This document shows positions 9,320-19,321 of a DNA stretch of 64,000 nucleotides, piece by piece. The DNA lies in assembly GCA_013289665.1 (NCBI GenBank), contig JABCZN010000003.1:124001-188000 (forward strand), read 5' to 3'. The translations under genes were made by a program, and so were the position numbers. The notes beneath the pieces are model-generated. The model searched no databases. It was not told where the DNA came from and saw only the letters and a list, made by a program, of their open reading frames with translations. The stretch comes from Acidobacteriota bacterium. GTDB taxonomy: Bacteria; Acidobacteriota; Terriglobia; Acidiferrales; UBA7541. Position 1 is the stretch's first letter; the number at the start of each line of letters is the position of its first letter.

Positions 9320-9861
9320 CTCGGGGCCTCGCTTGAAAACCGGGGTATCGAAGTCGTCCATCTTGGTCCTCAAGGAGAGCACTTAACACAGGCCCAGGTT
9401 ATGGCTCGGTTGGAAACGGGACAGGCAGAAATGTTCGCTAATGGACTCCGGTCAAGAAAGTCCTACCGACCGATCAAGCGGGCCGTCGGGGGTTCGCACT
9501 AATCTCATCCAACAATGATCGAACGGCTTTACACAACCGGAGTTTATGGAAAGGCGGAAGAGACGTTCTTTCGGCAACTACGGCAAGCCCACGTTCAGGT
9601 CCCTGATTTTCCGGATACGGCACGACCATTTGACTGAGGCCGCAGATTGCGCGATTAAAGGAACGGTACTCGGCAGGATTGGCAATCAAAAGAGTGATAT
9701 TCCCTCCCGCTTTTTATGGAAATCGTGCCAGTGCAAATGGAGAATGCTTGAATACCGGTAGTGGATGAGAAAACGATCCGGGATATTCCGGTGCTTCCGA
9801 CAGAGTTCCCACTCGCATCGCTGTCGAGCGTTGTGCCCAAGGATGCATGGTCGGATATACT
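9320..9861. other. 542-bp gap holding a decayed gene
   Basis: No intact gene is convincing here. The middle (9515-9637) encodes the opening of a DUF488-type protein that stops early (separate entry). The bases before and after it show no recognisable product, promoter or repeat. Confidence 0.5.
9515..9720 (+). pseudogene. DUF488-family relic
   Basis: From the ATG at 9515 the frame reads MIERLYTTGVYGKAEETFFRQLR, very like the start of DUF488 proteins (IYTIGVYG..EE.FF..L). It then loses similarity and stops at 9635-9637 after 40 codons. A shifted frame further on (to about 9720) has faint likeness to the following basic segment of the family. I read it as a truncated, decaying copy with no function; the extent after 9637 is uncertain. 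Confidence 0.45.
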
Positions 9862-10725
9862 CTATGAAATTTGCTCCAACTCGTCCCGCCGCGTCCAAAA
9901 GTAGATAGCGAACCCCACCGCCACCAGCGGCAGCGCCGCTCCGAACTCATCGATAAACCAACTGGTCTTTCCCGTGTTCCGCGTCAGTGGAGTGAAAATC
10001 GCTTGCACGTACAAATTGTGGCTCGCATGCAGCAGTGCGCCCGTCCACAAGCTTCCGGACTTCAGCCTCATCCATGCGAAAACAACCGAAATCGCCAGCA
10101 CCATCACGGTGAAACATGTGAGCGAATACCACCTCGGCGTTTCTCCGCCGTTGTAGTGACCCCAGATCAGCAGTGGATAGTGCCAGCAGGACCAAACGAC
10201 ACCGCTGATCAGCGCCGTCCCGGTAAATCCCACGCGCTTGAAAAGCTGCGGCACCAGAAACCCGCGCCACCCGATCTCTTCGCCAAGCGACGACGCCAGG
10301 CTCTTCGCCAATCCGAAAGTCCCTACCAGTAGGACGTAAATCACCGTGGAAACCGCCGGTGATGCGTGCAAACCCATCAGCACCACCAGTTTGTCCATGA
10401 ATTCGTGGTTCGGGAATCCCCCCAGGCCCGAACACCAGACAATCGAGTACGCAATCGCGGCATAGCACAGTGGGATTAGCCAGCTGTCAAGGGCGTATTT
10501 TTTCTCCGGCCATCTCCAGCCAAGTTCCGTCAAATCCCGTCCGTTCGCTTTCAGCGTGACCATCGCGGCAAGCGCCGGACACCACATCAGCCCCAGTACG
10601 TACATCCCTGATCCGCCGCCCAGGTTGTCGGCCCTTAGCGCCATAAAATAAAAAGCAGAGCTGAACAAAAAAACCAACAACACGTAAATCGCAACCTGCT
10701 GCCTCGACCCGCTTTGTCCGGCCAT
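9862..10725 (-). CDS. CPBP-family intramembrane metalloprotease (CAAX protease/bacteriocin-processing type)
   Basis: 287-aa inner-membrane protein with about seven hydrophobic segments and the Abi/CPBP motifs: EEIGWRG at about residues 149-155 (two Glu and Arg), WHYP at 181-184, and a late histidine motif ALLHASHN. These are the putative metal and catalytic residues of the Rce1-like family. The start at 10725 is preferred over an ORF extending to 11001 because GAGGGG precedes it and the extension would overlap the upstream peptidase gene. It lies 56 bases downstream of that peptidase in the same direction, so the two are probably co-transcribed. The substrate is unknown. Confidence 0.82.
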   Translation of the reverse strand: MAGQSGSRQQVAIYVLLVFLFSSAFYFMALRADNLGGGSGMYVLGLMWCPALAAMVTLKANGRDLTELGWRWPEKKYALDSWLIPLCYAAIAYSIVWCSGLGGFPNHEFMDKLVVLMGLHASPAVSTVIYVLLVGTFGLAKSLASSLGEEIGWRGFLVPQLFKRVGFTGTALISGVVWSCWHYPLLIWGHYNGGETPRWYSLTCFTVMVLAISVVFAWMRLKSGSLWTGALLHASHNLYVQAIFTPLTRNTGKTSWFIDEFGAALPLVAVGFAIYFWTRRDELEQIS

Positions 10726-10781
10726 CGACGCCCCTCTTCCGACTCCCCTTGTCTGCAGGCCCTGATCCTGTGCGTTCCGCT

Positions 10782-12671
10782 TTACGGCATCACCGGCAGC
10801 ACGACAAACGACTCCATCTCCGGCGCCGAATAAACGCGCTGTGTCGCCGGAACAAAATCGTCGGTCTGCGCCTTGTAAATGCTCGGAACAAACTTCTGTG
10901 GATTGCGATCGATCACCGGAAACCATGTCGACTGCACTTGCACCATGATGCGGTGGCCTTTCAGGAAAACGTGGTCGTGATTCCGCAGCGGCACTTCCCA
11001 TTTCGTTGGCTCATTCGCTGCCAGTGCGGTTGGCCGCTCGAAACCTTTCAGGTAGCGTCCGCGCCGGACTTCCATCGCCACCGGCAATTCGTATCCATTC
11101 ACCGATTGCGAGTATTGCCCAGGCTTTGGGCCTTCTTCCGGCTTCCACGCCGGCTTCTCCGCGTCCTGCGGATAGACGTCAATCAGCTTCACCACGAAAT
11201 CAGAATCGGTTCCGGTGGTCGACGCTGACAACACCGCAGATACCGCACCCGTAATCACCAGATCGCGCTCCAGCGGTGCGCTCAGATAGCTCAGCACGTC
11301 GGAACGATGGTCCACGAACCGTTGGTCCGCCACTTCCCACGTCCGCCAATCGCCGGCCGGGTAGGTAGGCGAAATCGGCCGCTGCCGGTACGGCACGGGA
11401 TTCGCCGGATCGGAAACATATTCGCGATACGCCTTCGTCCCTGCTGATTTCTCCGGCTCAGTGAAGGATAGGCTGCCGTCTGTATGAAAATAAAGTTTCG
11501 TCGCTTTAGCTTCTTTTGGCGGCCACGCCGCATACGTGTGCCAGGTGTTGGAGCCGCTCTGGAAAATATTTGCCTTCCACGCCGGTTTTTCTCCAGTCCC
11601 GTGTAAGTAGTAGCGGAAAAATGGCGCTTCGATCGTCTCGCGAAACTCACGCGCCGTTTCGTGTCCCCCGAACGGAATGATCCCGATCGATTCCCCCTTT
11701 GGCGATTGCCACTGGCCGTGGAACCATGGACCCGCCACCATGAAATTGTTGTGATCCGGGTCATGCTCCCCCGCGTGCTCAAAAATCTGCCACGGGCCCC
11801 ACGGGTCTTCCTGGTCCCAGAACCCCGCGACATTCAGGTTTGGGACAGGTGAATCGTGCAGTTGACCGACCCACGCTTCTTTCTTCCAGTACTCGTCGTA
11901 ATCCGCATGCTCCACTGTGTCGTTCCAAACGGGTATTTTCCCGTGCAGGTATTTGCCGTTGATGTTCGTCAGCGGGCCCAGCGCCAGGTACCATTCGTAG
12001 GAATCGTACGTCTCGAAATCAAAGTGCGTGTTGCTGTTTTTGTCGGACTGCTCCATCACCGTATACTCAAACGCGTAGCTCTCTCTCAGCGCTCCGTAGC
12101 GATGAAAGTCATCGTTCATCCACTGGTCCACCGGCGAAGCCTGCTCGCTGATGGCCTTCAGTGCCGGGTGCGGATGCAGCAGCGTCAGCGCCGTCGTCAA
12201 TCCGTCATAGGAAACACCGTACATTCCCACCTTTCCGTTGTTGTCAGCCACATTCTTCACCAGCCATTCGATCGAATCATAGGCGTCTGTTGTCTCGTTC
12301 GTGGCCTTCGGGTCTTTCAAGTCCACCTGCGACGATAGCTTGAAGTCGCCTTCAGATTTGAATCTCCCTCGCAGGTTTTGCACCACGAAAATGTATCCGT
12401 CCTGCGCCAGCTCCTTCATCGACGAAGGCATCTGCTGCGGCGCTCTTTCCGGCACGCCATACGGTGTCCGACGGAATAAAATCGGCAGCGGTTTCGTCGC
12501 ATTCGTGGGAGTCAGAATCACCGTTTGCAGGTGTACGCCATCGCGCACCGGCACCATCACTTCCTGATACTGGAAAATCGCTTGCGCGGGGGGCGCCTGC
12601 GTTTCCTGACCCACAGCACAGGAAACGCCCGCGAACAGAAAAACCATCAGTACTCTGCCTGCAGTGTTCAT
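10782..12671 (-). CDS. Secreted CocE/NonD (S15-type) alpha/beta-hydrolase
   Basis: 629-aa exported serine hydrolase of the X-Pro dipeptidyl-peptidase/cocaine-esterase family. It has a Sec signal (about residues 1-21), an alpha/beta-hydrolase domain with nucleophile S154 in GVSYDG, the RTPYG oxyanion tyrosine near residue 71, a likely Asp in FWDQEDPWG and His in GPWFHG, and a C-terminal jelly-roll domain typical of the family (HDHVFLKGHRIMVQVQ). The ATG at 12671 has GGAGGGAG upstream. It acts on amide or ester bonds of N-acyl amino acids or peptides. It is divergent from an RpiR regulator, with a double operator in between, so it is probably controlled by that protein. Confidence 0.87.
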   Translation of the reverse strand: MNTAGRVLMVFLFAGVSCAVGQETQAPPAQAIFQYQEVMVPVRDGVHLQTVILTPTNATKPLPILFRRTPYGVPERAPQQMPSSMKELAQDGYIFVVQNLRGRFKSEGDFKLSSQVDLKDPKATNETTDAYDSIEWLVKNVADNNGKVGMYGVSYDGLTTALTLLHPHPALKAISEQASPVDQWMNDDFHRYGALRESYAFEYTVMEQSDKNSNTHFDFETYDSYEWYLALGPLTNINGKYLHGKIPVWNDTVEHADYDEYWKKEAWVGQLHDSPVPNLNVAGFWDQEDPWGPWQIFEHAGEHDPDHNNFMVAGPWFHGQWQSPKGESIGIIPFGGHETAREFRETIEAPFFRYYLHGTGEKPAWKANIFQSGSNTWHTYAAWPPKEAKATKLYFHTDGSLSFTEPEKSAGTKAYREYVSDPANPVPYRQRPISPTYPAGDWRTWEVADQRFVDHRSDVLSYLSAPLERDLVITGAVSAVLSASTTGTDSDFVVKLIDVYPQDAEKPAWKPEEGPKPGQYSQSVNGYELPVAMEVRRGRYLKGFERPTALAANEPTKWEVPLRNHDHVFLKGHRIMVQVQSTWFPVIDRNPQKFVPSIYKAQTDDFVPATQRVYSAPEMESFVVLPVMP

Positions 12672-12752
12672 GCGAACGCTCCCTCCAGAATCTATTTCCC
12701 GCCGCCAAACTGTGTCCCCGGTGGCGTGCATACTAGCTAACTTCGGGTATCC

Positions 12753-12802
12753 GTGCAACAAATATTGAAATCTCTTGACATCCTGCAACAATCGTTGTAA
12801 TT
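12753..12802 (+). promoter_or_regulatory. Double operator and promoter between cocE-like gene and rpiR-like gene
   Basis: A 50-bp element that recurs at 26285-26334 on the other strand with 42 of 50 positions identical and no gap. It contains two imperfect dyads of the form TNCAAY-N4-GTTGCA whose centres are 30 bp apart. In the rpiR direction TTGACA (12775-12780) and TGTAAT (12796-12801) look like -35 and -10 boxes with a short 15-bp spacer, and both are conserved in the second copy. The dyads flank or overlap these boxes, as expected for a repressor. RpiR as the binder is inferred from proximity. Confidence 0.72.
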
Positions 12803-12900
12803 GGCTTGTTAACTTTTCGATCTTGGCCAGCTCAGAGCGATGCCGGGGACTTGCGGCAACCGCGCAAGCCGCGCTCCTCACCCGGCATTCGGGGGAACTC

Positions 12901-13842
12901 GTGGTTCAATCGACTGATAGTCACCTCGCAGACGCCGGCGCCGCCTCTAACTCCCACGGTCTCTCCGTCCTCGAAAGTCGCTTTGCCGCCGCTCAGTCCA
13001 AGCTCAATCCCAGCCGCCGCAAATTAGTCCGCATGATTCTGGAAAATCCAGAAGACACCTACTATCTGTCTTCGCGCGAACTCGCGAAACGCTATCAAGT
13101 GGATGCGGCCACGATCGTTCGCACCATTCAAGCTCTGGGCTACGGTAAATTCGCGGAGTTCCTCGCCGACCTGCGCACCCACTTTGTTACCCGACTCACT
13201 CCCTACACCGTTCTGAAAGCTGCTTCCCGGGAAAAACGCACCGTCGCCGACCGCGTCCGCCACAACATGGAACTTGATCTGCGCAATCTCCAGGCGCTGC
13301 AATCCACCGTCGATTCCGCGCGTATCGTCTCTCTTTCTAAACATGTGAAGAAGGCGCGCCGCATCCTGATAATCGGAATTGATCTCGCTGCAGCCCTCAG
13401 CTGGTATCTCGCTTACGGGTTGATGACCCTCGGCTTCGCCGCGGAAGCTCCGACCGGCAGTACCGGCAATGTCCAGCGTCGCGTGCGCACGCTTAACTCG
13501 CGCGATCTTCTGATCGCTATCAGCTTCGGCCAGTGCCTGCGAGACACCGTCGAAGCCGCGCAACGCGCGCGTAAGCAGGGCGTCCGCACCTTCGGCATCA
13601 CCGATAGCGAAACAACTCCGATCGCCCGCATCTGCGACGAATCTTGCTTTGCCTCTGTCGCCAGTCCCTCGTTCGGAGGCTCCTACGTCGCGCCCGTATC
13701 GCTTCTCGGCGCGATTCTGATCGCTTGTGCGCATACGCAAACATCACGCGCTCTGAAATTGCTCCGGCGCAGTGAAGAAGAAGACCGCACGGACCATCGC
13801 TGGTACCAAAACCACAGCGAGGGAAACGAAGGTCTTGAGTGA
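12901..13842 (+). CDS. RpiR/MurR-type transcriptional regulator (HTH + SIS)
   Basis: 313 aa from a GTG at 12901 that follows a GGGGGA ribosome site; the frame is open to 12775 but that would run through the promoter. The N-terminal HTH_6 domain (about residues 20-100) has the family signature of a Leu/Ser-rich helix, then RYQVDAATIVRTIQALGYGKFAEF. The SIS sugar-isomerase-like domain follows (about 140-285: RILIIGIDLAAAL, LLIAISFGQCLRDTVEAA, GITDSETTPIAR). RpiR proteins usually sense phosphosugars, for example MurR with MurNAc-6-phosphate. Here it sits between a peptidase and a TonB receptor, so the true ligand could be a murein-derived compound. It probably also regulates the locus at 26 kb, which has the same operator. 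Confidence 0.88.
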   Translation: MVQSTDSHLADAGAASNSHGLSVLESRFAAAQSKLNPSRRKLVRMILENPEDTYYLSSRELAKRYQVDAATIVRTIQALGYGKFAEFLADLRTHFVTRLTPYTVLKAASREKRTVADRVRHNMELDLRNLQALQSTVDSARIVSLSKHVKKARRILIIGIDLAAALSWYLAYGLMTLGFAAEAPTGSTGNVQRRVRTLNSRDLLIAISFGQCLRDTVEAAQRARKQGVRTFGITDSETTPIARICDESCFASVASPSFGGSYVAPVSLLGAILIACAHTQTSRALKLLRRSEEEDRTDHRWYQNHSEGNEGLE

Positions 13843-13874
13843 CTTGCCAGCGGCCCAATTTTGAGGGGGTGTTT

Positions 13875-16800
13875 ATGAGGACAGGAACGCGACCCAACGC
13901 CAGTCGATTGGTGCTGATACTTGTGTTGCTGGGACTTGGTCTGACGGGGAGATCCACTGCTGCCCAGACAACGTCCACAATTGAAGGTGTGGTAACGGAT
14001 CGTCAGGGGCTGGCTATCCCCGGAGCCGAGGTCAGTATCGCCGGAAACAGCCTTGCTGTGAGCAAGAAAACGACCGCGAATGCTGCCGGAGCCTACGAAG
14101 TTGCCGCGCTCCCCGCGGGCACGTACACCCTGACGGTTTCTCACGCGGGCTTCAGGACGCAAGTGATCAATGATCTGGAGATTACCCTGAACCGCACGAT
14201 CAAAATCAACGTGACACTCGAGGTCGGCACCGTGCAGCAGAGGGTGGAAGTGTCCGGTCAGATCCCGTTGCTGGAAACCAGCTCGTCCTCGGAAGGTTCG
14301 ACCATTGTGCCGCAACAAATCGAACAAATGCCGATCAACGGCAGAAACTATCTGGACTTAATGCAACTGGTCCCGGGCGTGGCCATCAACCGGCAAGCGG
14401 ATCTCCATGATGACAATGCAACGCCAGTGCTCGGCGAGCGCGCCAACAACACCGGCTTCCTCATTGACGGCCTGTCTAACCAGAACGAACTGAGCGGCGG
14501 CCCCGCGGCGCAGTTCAATCAGGACACCATCGCGGAATTCCAAGTCATTACCGCAGGATACAAAGCGGAGTTCGGCCACGCCTCTGGCGGGGTTGTGAAC
14601 GTCATCACCAAGTCCGGGAGCAACAATATTCACGGTCTGGCCTCGGTGTATCACCGCAACAGCGCATTCGACAGCGCCGACATTCCCGGCACGAGCAACG
14701 TGCCCTACCTGCTTCGGTGGGACTACGACGTGGCCGGTGGCGGCGCACTGGTGCGGGACAAAGCATTTTGGTTCGGCTCGGTGGAGAACATTCACGAAAA
14801 TCGCCAGCTAAATTTTGTCCCTCCACCCAAAACCCCCCAATTCCTAATCGATAATGAAGAAGTCTACAACAGGCCAACAACGGATCGTGAGGTTCGCGCC
14901 TTCCTGAAATTTGATCAGGTCCTCGGCATGCACCATCTCACCGAGCAGATGAACTACACCAACGCCCACGTCAACAGCAATAACCCGCTTTCCGCGTATA
15001 ACGCGCTACCTTCCACGCGCACCAATCTCGGCGACCGGAATCTTCTTCTGGGTTTCAGCGATACGATGACTCTCGGTAATTCGGCCAGTCCTTACATCCT
15101 CACCGTGCGAGGTCAATATCGCGATGAGCCGACTCTCAACAGCGCGGCGCACCCGCAGGCCGGTCCCAACACCACTTTCAATCTCTTCAGCAGCTACACT
15201 ACCGGTGGCATTTTCGGCGATCTAGGCACGCCTAACTACGGCGCTCTTTTCACTCCCTCGACATTGGACCAAAAATACGGCACTTTCGGCGCAAGTCTGG
15301 CCAAAACCATCAGTACGCACACATTGAAGTTTGGTGCGGACTACGAGCACACCCAGGTCGACGGGGTTGAGGCCAATCTCCAGCAAAACCAGCTCTTTGC
15401 CACGCAGGCTGACTATCAGCAGTTTGGACCCATTGACGCCGGCTTTTTCCTGCTTCTCACCACCGGTGGTCTCACCCCGCAAGCCAACCAAATCAAATTG
15501 CGCAACAACTACACGGGTTTATGGATACAGGACGATTGGAAAATTGCCCACAACCTGACGCTGAATGGCGGGCTCCGTTGGGATTACGATTCGGCGTTCG
15601 ACAAGAAGGACAACATTTCTCCGCGCATCGGCTTCGCCTGGTCGGTCACGCCGAAGACCGTTGTGCGCGGCAGCTTTGGAATGTTTTACGACCATTTCCG
15701 TCTTGGCCTCGCCCGCGATATCCCGGGCTTCGGCGGCGCGGATATCCGTCTAAGCCAGCCTCTTTCCTTCCCTCGTCTTTTCTACGGCGTGCCCACGATT
15801 GCTCCCGCTTTATTCGGTCTGTGCCTCTCGCCCACGCAGACTGACGCACAAATCGCTGGCCAGCCGTGCCCTTATCCGTTTGACCCGCCGGGAACACCCT
15901 ACTTCGGGGTAGACCGTCTGAATGGCATTGGTAGTACACCGATTCCTGCCAACGTCGCGGTCAACCAGGGCAATGTGCAGCAGCTTTCCGGTCTAAGTCC
16001 CAGCGCTTTCCTCACTGCAGCAGACGCAGCAACAGGCATGCCGTCCAATTTCTGGTTCTGGGGTCCGTTCGGTGCGCTCTCGTTCAACGTCTTCCAGCCC
16101 GGCAGCTTTCCAGTAACCATCGATCCGCACTTCGCCACTCCTCACACAGACAGCTATACCCTTGGTGTGCAACGCCAGGTTGGCAGCGATTGGGTCATCT
16201 CGCTGGACTACTATCACAAGGACATCATCAACATCCTCGGGGTTCGAGAAACGAATCTTCCCTTCGCTGCGCGCATTGACAATTCCGGCGGCACCATCAC
16301 CGCAGTGAATGGCTACGGACCGTGGTATGGCGGTACTTACGATGCCGGAATCCTCTCGTTCGAAAAGCGCATGAGCCACCGCTTTACGATCGGCGGCAGC
16401 TACGCTTACGTTTCAGAACACGACGACGCATTCAACTATAATCTGGGCACCGGGGCACTCGGGACCACCACGAACGGCACTAGCGGTTTCACTGGCTTCC
16501 CCACGGACAGCTTCCGCGGCATTCCGCCTGTTGTTACCGACCCGGGTAGTGGTACCTGCCCGGGTGGGACGAATGCAACCAGTTCCTTTTTTGCGTGTAA
16601 TGGCAACTATGTGCCGAAGGCAGGTGTCTATTACAACGGTGCATCTCTAGATAGCGGACCTTCCGACTTTGCATTGCGCCACACCTTTGAAGCCCACGGT
16701 CTTGTTGAACTGCCCTGGAAGATCCAGTTCAGCAGCCTGTTCCGCGTGCAGAGTGGCTTCCACTACACGCAAAACGCCCTTGTACCCGTTGACCAGGACG

Positions 16801-17087
16801 GCAACGGGGCGTACAACGGCCGCGATCTCAAGACCGCCCGTAACGCTTTCACAACCCCGTATTTCCTGAACATGGATCTGCGCGTGGCCAAGACCTTCGC
16901 GGTTGGTGATCGCGTGCGGCTGCAGGCCCTCTTTGAGTTTTTCAACCTCTTTAACAGCGCGAATCCAGCTGCCGTGAACCTCAATCAGAACCACAATCCC
17001 CTGAATGCGGGCGAAGCCATTTTCGGTTCCACGGCTGAGTACTTGCCGGGCCGCGAAGGACAGTTTGGGCTGCGGCTTACATTTTGA
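13875..17087 (+). CDS. Oar-like TonB-dependent outer-membrane receptor
   Basis: 1070 aa. The ATG at 13875 has GAGGGGGTG upstream; the longer frame from 13839 overlaps the regulator's stop. Order of parts: Sec signal ending TAAQ, carboxypeptidase-regulatory-like domain (about residues 35-115, STIEGVVTDRQGLAIPGAEVSI), plug domain with QMPINGRNYLDLMQLVPGV, then a large beta-barrel ending in an aromatic residue. Blocks such as FKFDQVLG and PRIGFAWSVTPKTVVRGSFGMFY are typical of the Oar/SusC-like group expanded in Acidobacteriota. It probably imports or binds an oligomeric substrate. Located 32 bases after the RpiR gene, it is likely in the same transcript. The ligand is unknown. Confidence 0.9.
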   Translation: MRTGTRPNASRLVLILVLLGLGLTGRSTAAQTTSTIEGVVTDRQGLAIPGAEVSIAGNSLAVSKKTTANAAGAYEVAALPAGTYTLTVSHAGFRTQVINDLEITLNRTIKINVTLEVGTVQQRVEVSGQIPLLETSSSSEGSTIVPQQIEQMPINGRNYLDLMQLVPGVAINRQADLHDDNATPVLGERANNTGFLIDGLSNQNELSGGPAAQFNQDTIAEFQVITAGYKAEFGHASGGVVNVITKSGSNNIHGLASVYHRNSAFDSADIPGTSNVPYLLRWDYDVAGGGALVRDKAFWFGSVENIHENRQLNFVPPPKTPQFLIDNEEVYNRPTTDREVRAFLKFDQVLGMHHLTEQMNYTNAHVNSNNPLSAYNALPSTRTNLGDRNLLLGFSDTMTLGNSASPYILTVRGQYRDEPTLNSAAHPQAGPNTTFNLFSSYTTGGIFGDLGTPNYGALFTPSTLDQKYGTFGASLAKTISTHTLKFGADYEHTQVDGVEANLQQNQLFATQADYQQFGPIDAGFFLLLTTGGLTPQANQIKLRNNYTGLWIQDDWKIAHNLTLNGGLRWDYDSAFDKKDNISPRIGFAWSVTPKTVVRGSFGMFYDHFRLGLARDIPGFGGADIRLSQPLSFPRLFYGVPTIAPALFGLCLSPTQTDAQIAGQPCPYPFDPPGTPYFGVDRLNGIGSTPIPANVAVNQGNVQQLSGLSPSAFLTAADAATGMPSNFWFWGPFGALSFNVFQPGSFPVTIDPHFATPHTDSYTLGVQRQVGSDWVISLDYYHKDIINILGVRETNLPFAARIDNSGGTITAVNGYGPWYGGTYDAGILSFEKRMSHRFTIGGSYAYVSEHDDAFNYNLGTGALGTTTNGTSGFTGFPTDSFRGIPPVVTDPGSGTCPGGTNATSSFFACNGNYVPKAGVYYNGASLDSGPSDFALRHTFEAHGLVELPWKIQFSSLFRVQSGFHYTQNALVPVDQDGNGAYNGRDLKTARNAFTTPYFLNMDLRVAKTFAVGDRVRLQALFEFFNLFNSANPAAVNLNQNHNPLNAGEAIFGSTAEYLPGREGQFGLRLTF

Positions 17088-17196
17088 TTGGCCGCTGTTT
17101 ACGGCACAGCTGGCTCTGCTTTTGCGCGAGTTGGGTGAACCAGCGACGCCCTGTGTTTATGGCAATCAGGTATCTGAATGTGACCACGGAGGTTCG

Positions 17197-19215
17197 ATGA
17201 GCGGATTGTATCGGAAGGTCAAATTGCTGGTTCCAGCAGCTACAGCAATCTTTTTGCTTGCGGTTTCCCTTGCCTCGGGGCAAAGCAAAGCGACAAAGCC
17301 GGAGCAGGAAGCTAGGAAAGCCGCGGGCACGGCCACAGCTCACGCAGTCGCCGTTTCGCCGTCCCCGGTCTCGGGGGCTTCCAGGCCGGAATTGACCGGT
17401 GCGGACGTCGAAGCCTTTCTCGACGGCATGATGCCCTCGCAGCTTGAGCGGGAAGATGTCGCCGGCGCGGTCATCGCGATTGTCAAAGACGGCCACGTCA
17501 TTTTCGCCAAAGGGTACGGCTATTCAGACATGGAGAAGCGCAAGCCCGTCACACCGGACGCCACTCTCTTTCGTCCCGGCTCCATCTCAAAACTCTTCAC
17601 CTGGACGTCCGTCATGCAGCTCGTCGAGCAGGGAAAGCTTGACCTCGACAAGGACGTCAGCCAGTACCTCGACTTCCCGATCCCGCCCGCTTTCGGTAAG
17701 CCCATCACCCTTCGCGATATCCTCACTCACACTTCCGGTTACGAAGAAACTGCGCGCGACCTTTTCGTCGCCGACGCGCAGCATCTCTTTCCCCTCGATC
17801 AATACCTCAAGAACCACATGCCGGAGCGCATCTTTCCCCCGTTTGTCGTCCCCGCCTACTCGAATTACGCCACCACCCTCGCCGGCTACATCGTCCAGCG
17901 CGTCTCCGGCGAGCCCTTCGCGCAATACGTCGCCGAACATATCTACACACCTCTGGACATGAAGCGGACGACTTTTGTTCAGCCGCTCCCCGCAGACCTC
18001 CTGCCTCTGATGTCCAACGGCTATCGCAAAGCCTCGGGCAAGCCCCAGCCATTCGAATTCGTCGAAGCTTTTCCCGCCGGCAGCGTTTCCACGACCGCTC
18101 TGGACATGTGCAATTTCATGATCGCCCATCTCCAGGACGGCAAATTCGGCGACAAGCAGATCCTTCGCCCGGAAACCGCAAAGCTCATGCACTCGCGACT
18201 GTTTGACGCCGACGATCGCCTCAGCGGCATGGCTCACGGCTTTTACGAAGAAACGCGAAATGGCCATCGCATCATCGGCCACGGCGGAGACACGGAGCTC
18301 TTCCACAGCGATCTGCACCTGATACTCGATTCAAACGTCGGTTTCTTCGTGTCGTACAACAGCGCGGGCAAGGGCGAAGTCAGCTCGCGCACTATCCTGT
18401 TTGAAAAATTCCTCGATCGATATTTTCCTTACACTTCGCCGCCTGCCGGCAAAATCGATGATCCCAAGGCAGATGCCGCCGCTGTCGCTGGCCTATACAA
18501 AGGGAGCCGGCGCTCGGACTCCTCGTTTGTTCACTTGCTGACGCTCGTCGGCGAAGTCAAGGTCTCTCCGAATGCCGATGGCACGATCAGTGTCGATGCA
18601 CTGAAAGCGGCCAGTGGCGAACCCAAGAAGTTTGAGGAAATTGAGCCCTTGCTCTATCGTGAAGTCCACGGCCAGGATCTTGTCGGCTTCAAGAAAGATT
18701 CCTCGGGCAACTGGCAATTCCAGATGGACTACCCCTTCTTCATCTTCCAGCGCGTCGGCTTTTTCGAAGGCAAGCTGTTCAACTTCGGCATCCTCATCTT
18801 CGGCTTGGTGGTCGTTCTCCTCACGGTGCTTCTCTGGCCAGTCGGCGCCATGATTCGCAAGCATTACGGCCGTCCGCTCGAATTGAACCCCGACGAACGC
18901 CGCCAGCGCCTCTTGGCCCGCCTGGTCTGCCTCTTATTCCTCATCGTGTCCATTGGCTGGGTTGTCGCCATTTCTCTCACTGACAGCATCAGCGCTCTTG
19001 ACTCCCTCCCGCCATGGATCATCATCTTCGGCCTTCTGGGTGTCGTCTGCGCCATCGGCACAATTTTCGTTGTGCTCAACGCCGTTCGCAGCTGGCGCAC
19101 CTCCGGCCGCTGGATTTGGGCAAAGCTGCACGATGTCGCCCTCGCGCTGGCTTGCCTTTCGCTCGTTTGGTTCCTCTTCACCTGGAAGCTCTTGAGCTTC
19201 AAAACCAACTTCTAA
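17197..19215 (+). CDS. Serine hydrolase (beta-lactamase fold, class C type) with C-terminal membrane domain
   Basis: 672 aa from the ATG at 17197, which has ACGGAGG five bases before it. Signal peptide (about residues 8-28), then a beta-lactamase/D-aminopeptidase/esterase domain (about 70-400) with SxxK S129-I-S-K132, YxN Y221-S-N223 and the HGGD motif. A DUF3471-like middle part follows, and then four hydrophobic segments near residues 530-560, 570-600, 605-630 and 645-668. The catalytic domain should face the periplasm, tethered by the tail. Likely activity is hydrolysis of a D-amino-acid peptide, amide or ester. It lies 109 bases after the TonB receptor gene and is probably part of the same uptake unit. 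Confidence 0.87.
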   Translation: MSGLYRKVKLLVPAATAIFLLAVSLASGQSKATKPEQEARKAAGTATAHAVAVSPSPVSGASRPELTGADVEAFLDGMMPSQLEREDVAGAVIAIVKDGHVIFAKGYGYSDMEKRKPVTPDATLFRPGSISKLFTWTSVMQLVEQGKLDLDKDVSQYLDFPIPPAFGKPITLRDILTHTSGYEETARDLFVADAQHLFPLDQYLKNHMPERIFPPFVVPAYSNYATTLAGYIVQRVSGEPFAQYVAEHIYTPLDMKRTTFVQPLPADLLPLMSNGYRKASGKPQPFEFVEAFPAGSVSTTALDMCNFMIAHLQDGKFGDKQILRPETAKLMHSRLFDADDRLSGMAHGFYEETRNGHRIIGHGGDTELFHSDLHLILDSNVGFFVSYNSAGKGEVSSRTILFEKFLDRYFPYTSPPAGKIDDPKADAAAVAGLYKGSRRSDSSFVHLLTLVGEVKVSPNADGTISVDALKAASGEPKKFEEIEPLLYREVHGQDLVGFKKDSSGNWQFQMDYPFFIFQRVGFFEGKLFNFGILIFGLVVVLLTVLLWPVGAMIRKHYGRPLELNPDERRQRLLARLVCLLFLIVSIGWVVAISLTDSISALDSLPPWIIIFGLLGVVCAIGTIFVVLNAVRSWRTSGRWIWAKLHDVALALACLSLVWFLFTWKLLSFKTNF

Positions 19216-19321
19216 GGCGCTGGGCAGACCGCGCGCGTTAGATTGCGGAAAAAACACGAGAAATCGTCTTTTGCGTGAAGCCCGTCCGGGGCAAGGCAAT
19301 CGGCTCAGCGGCAAGGCCGGA

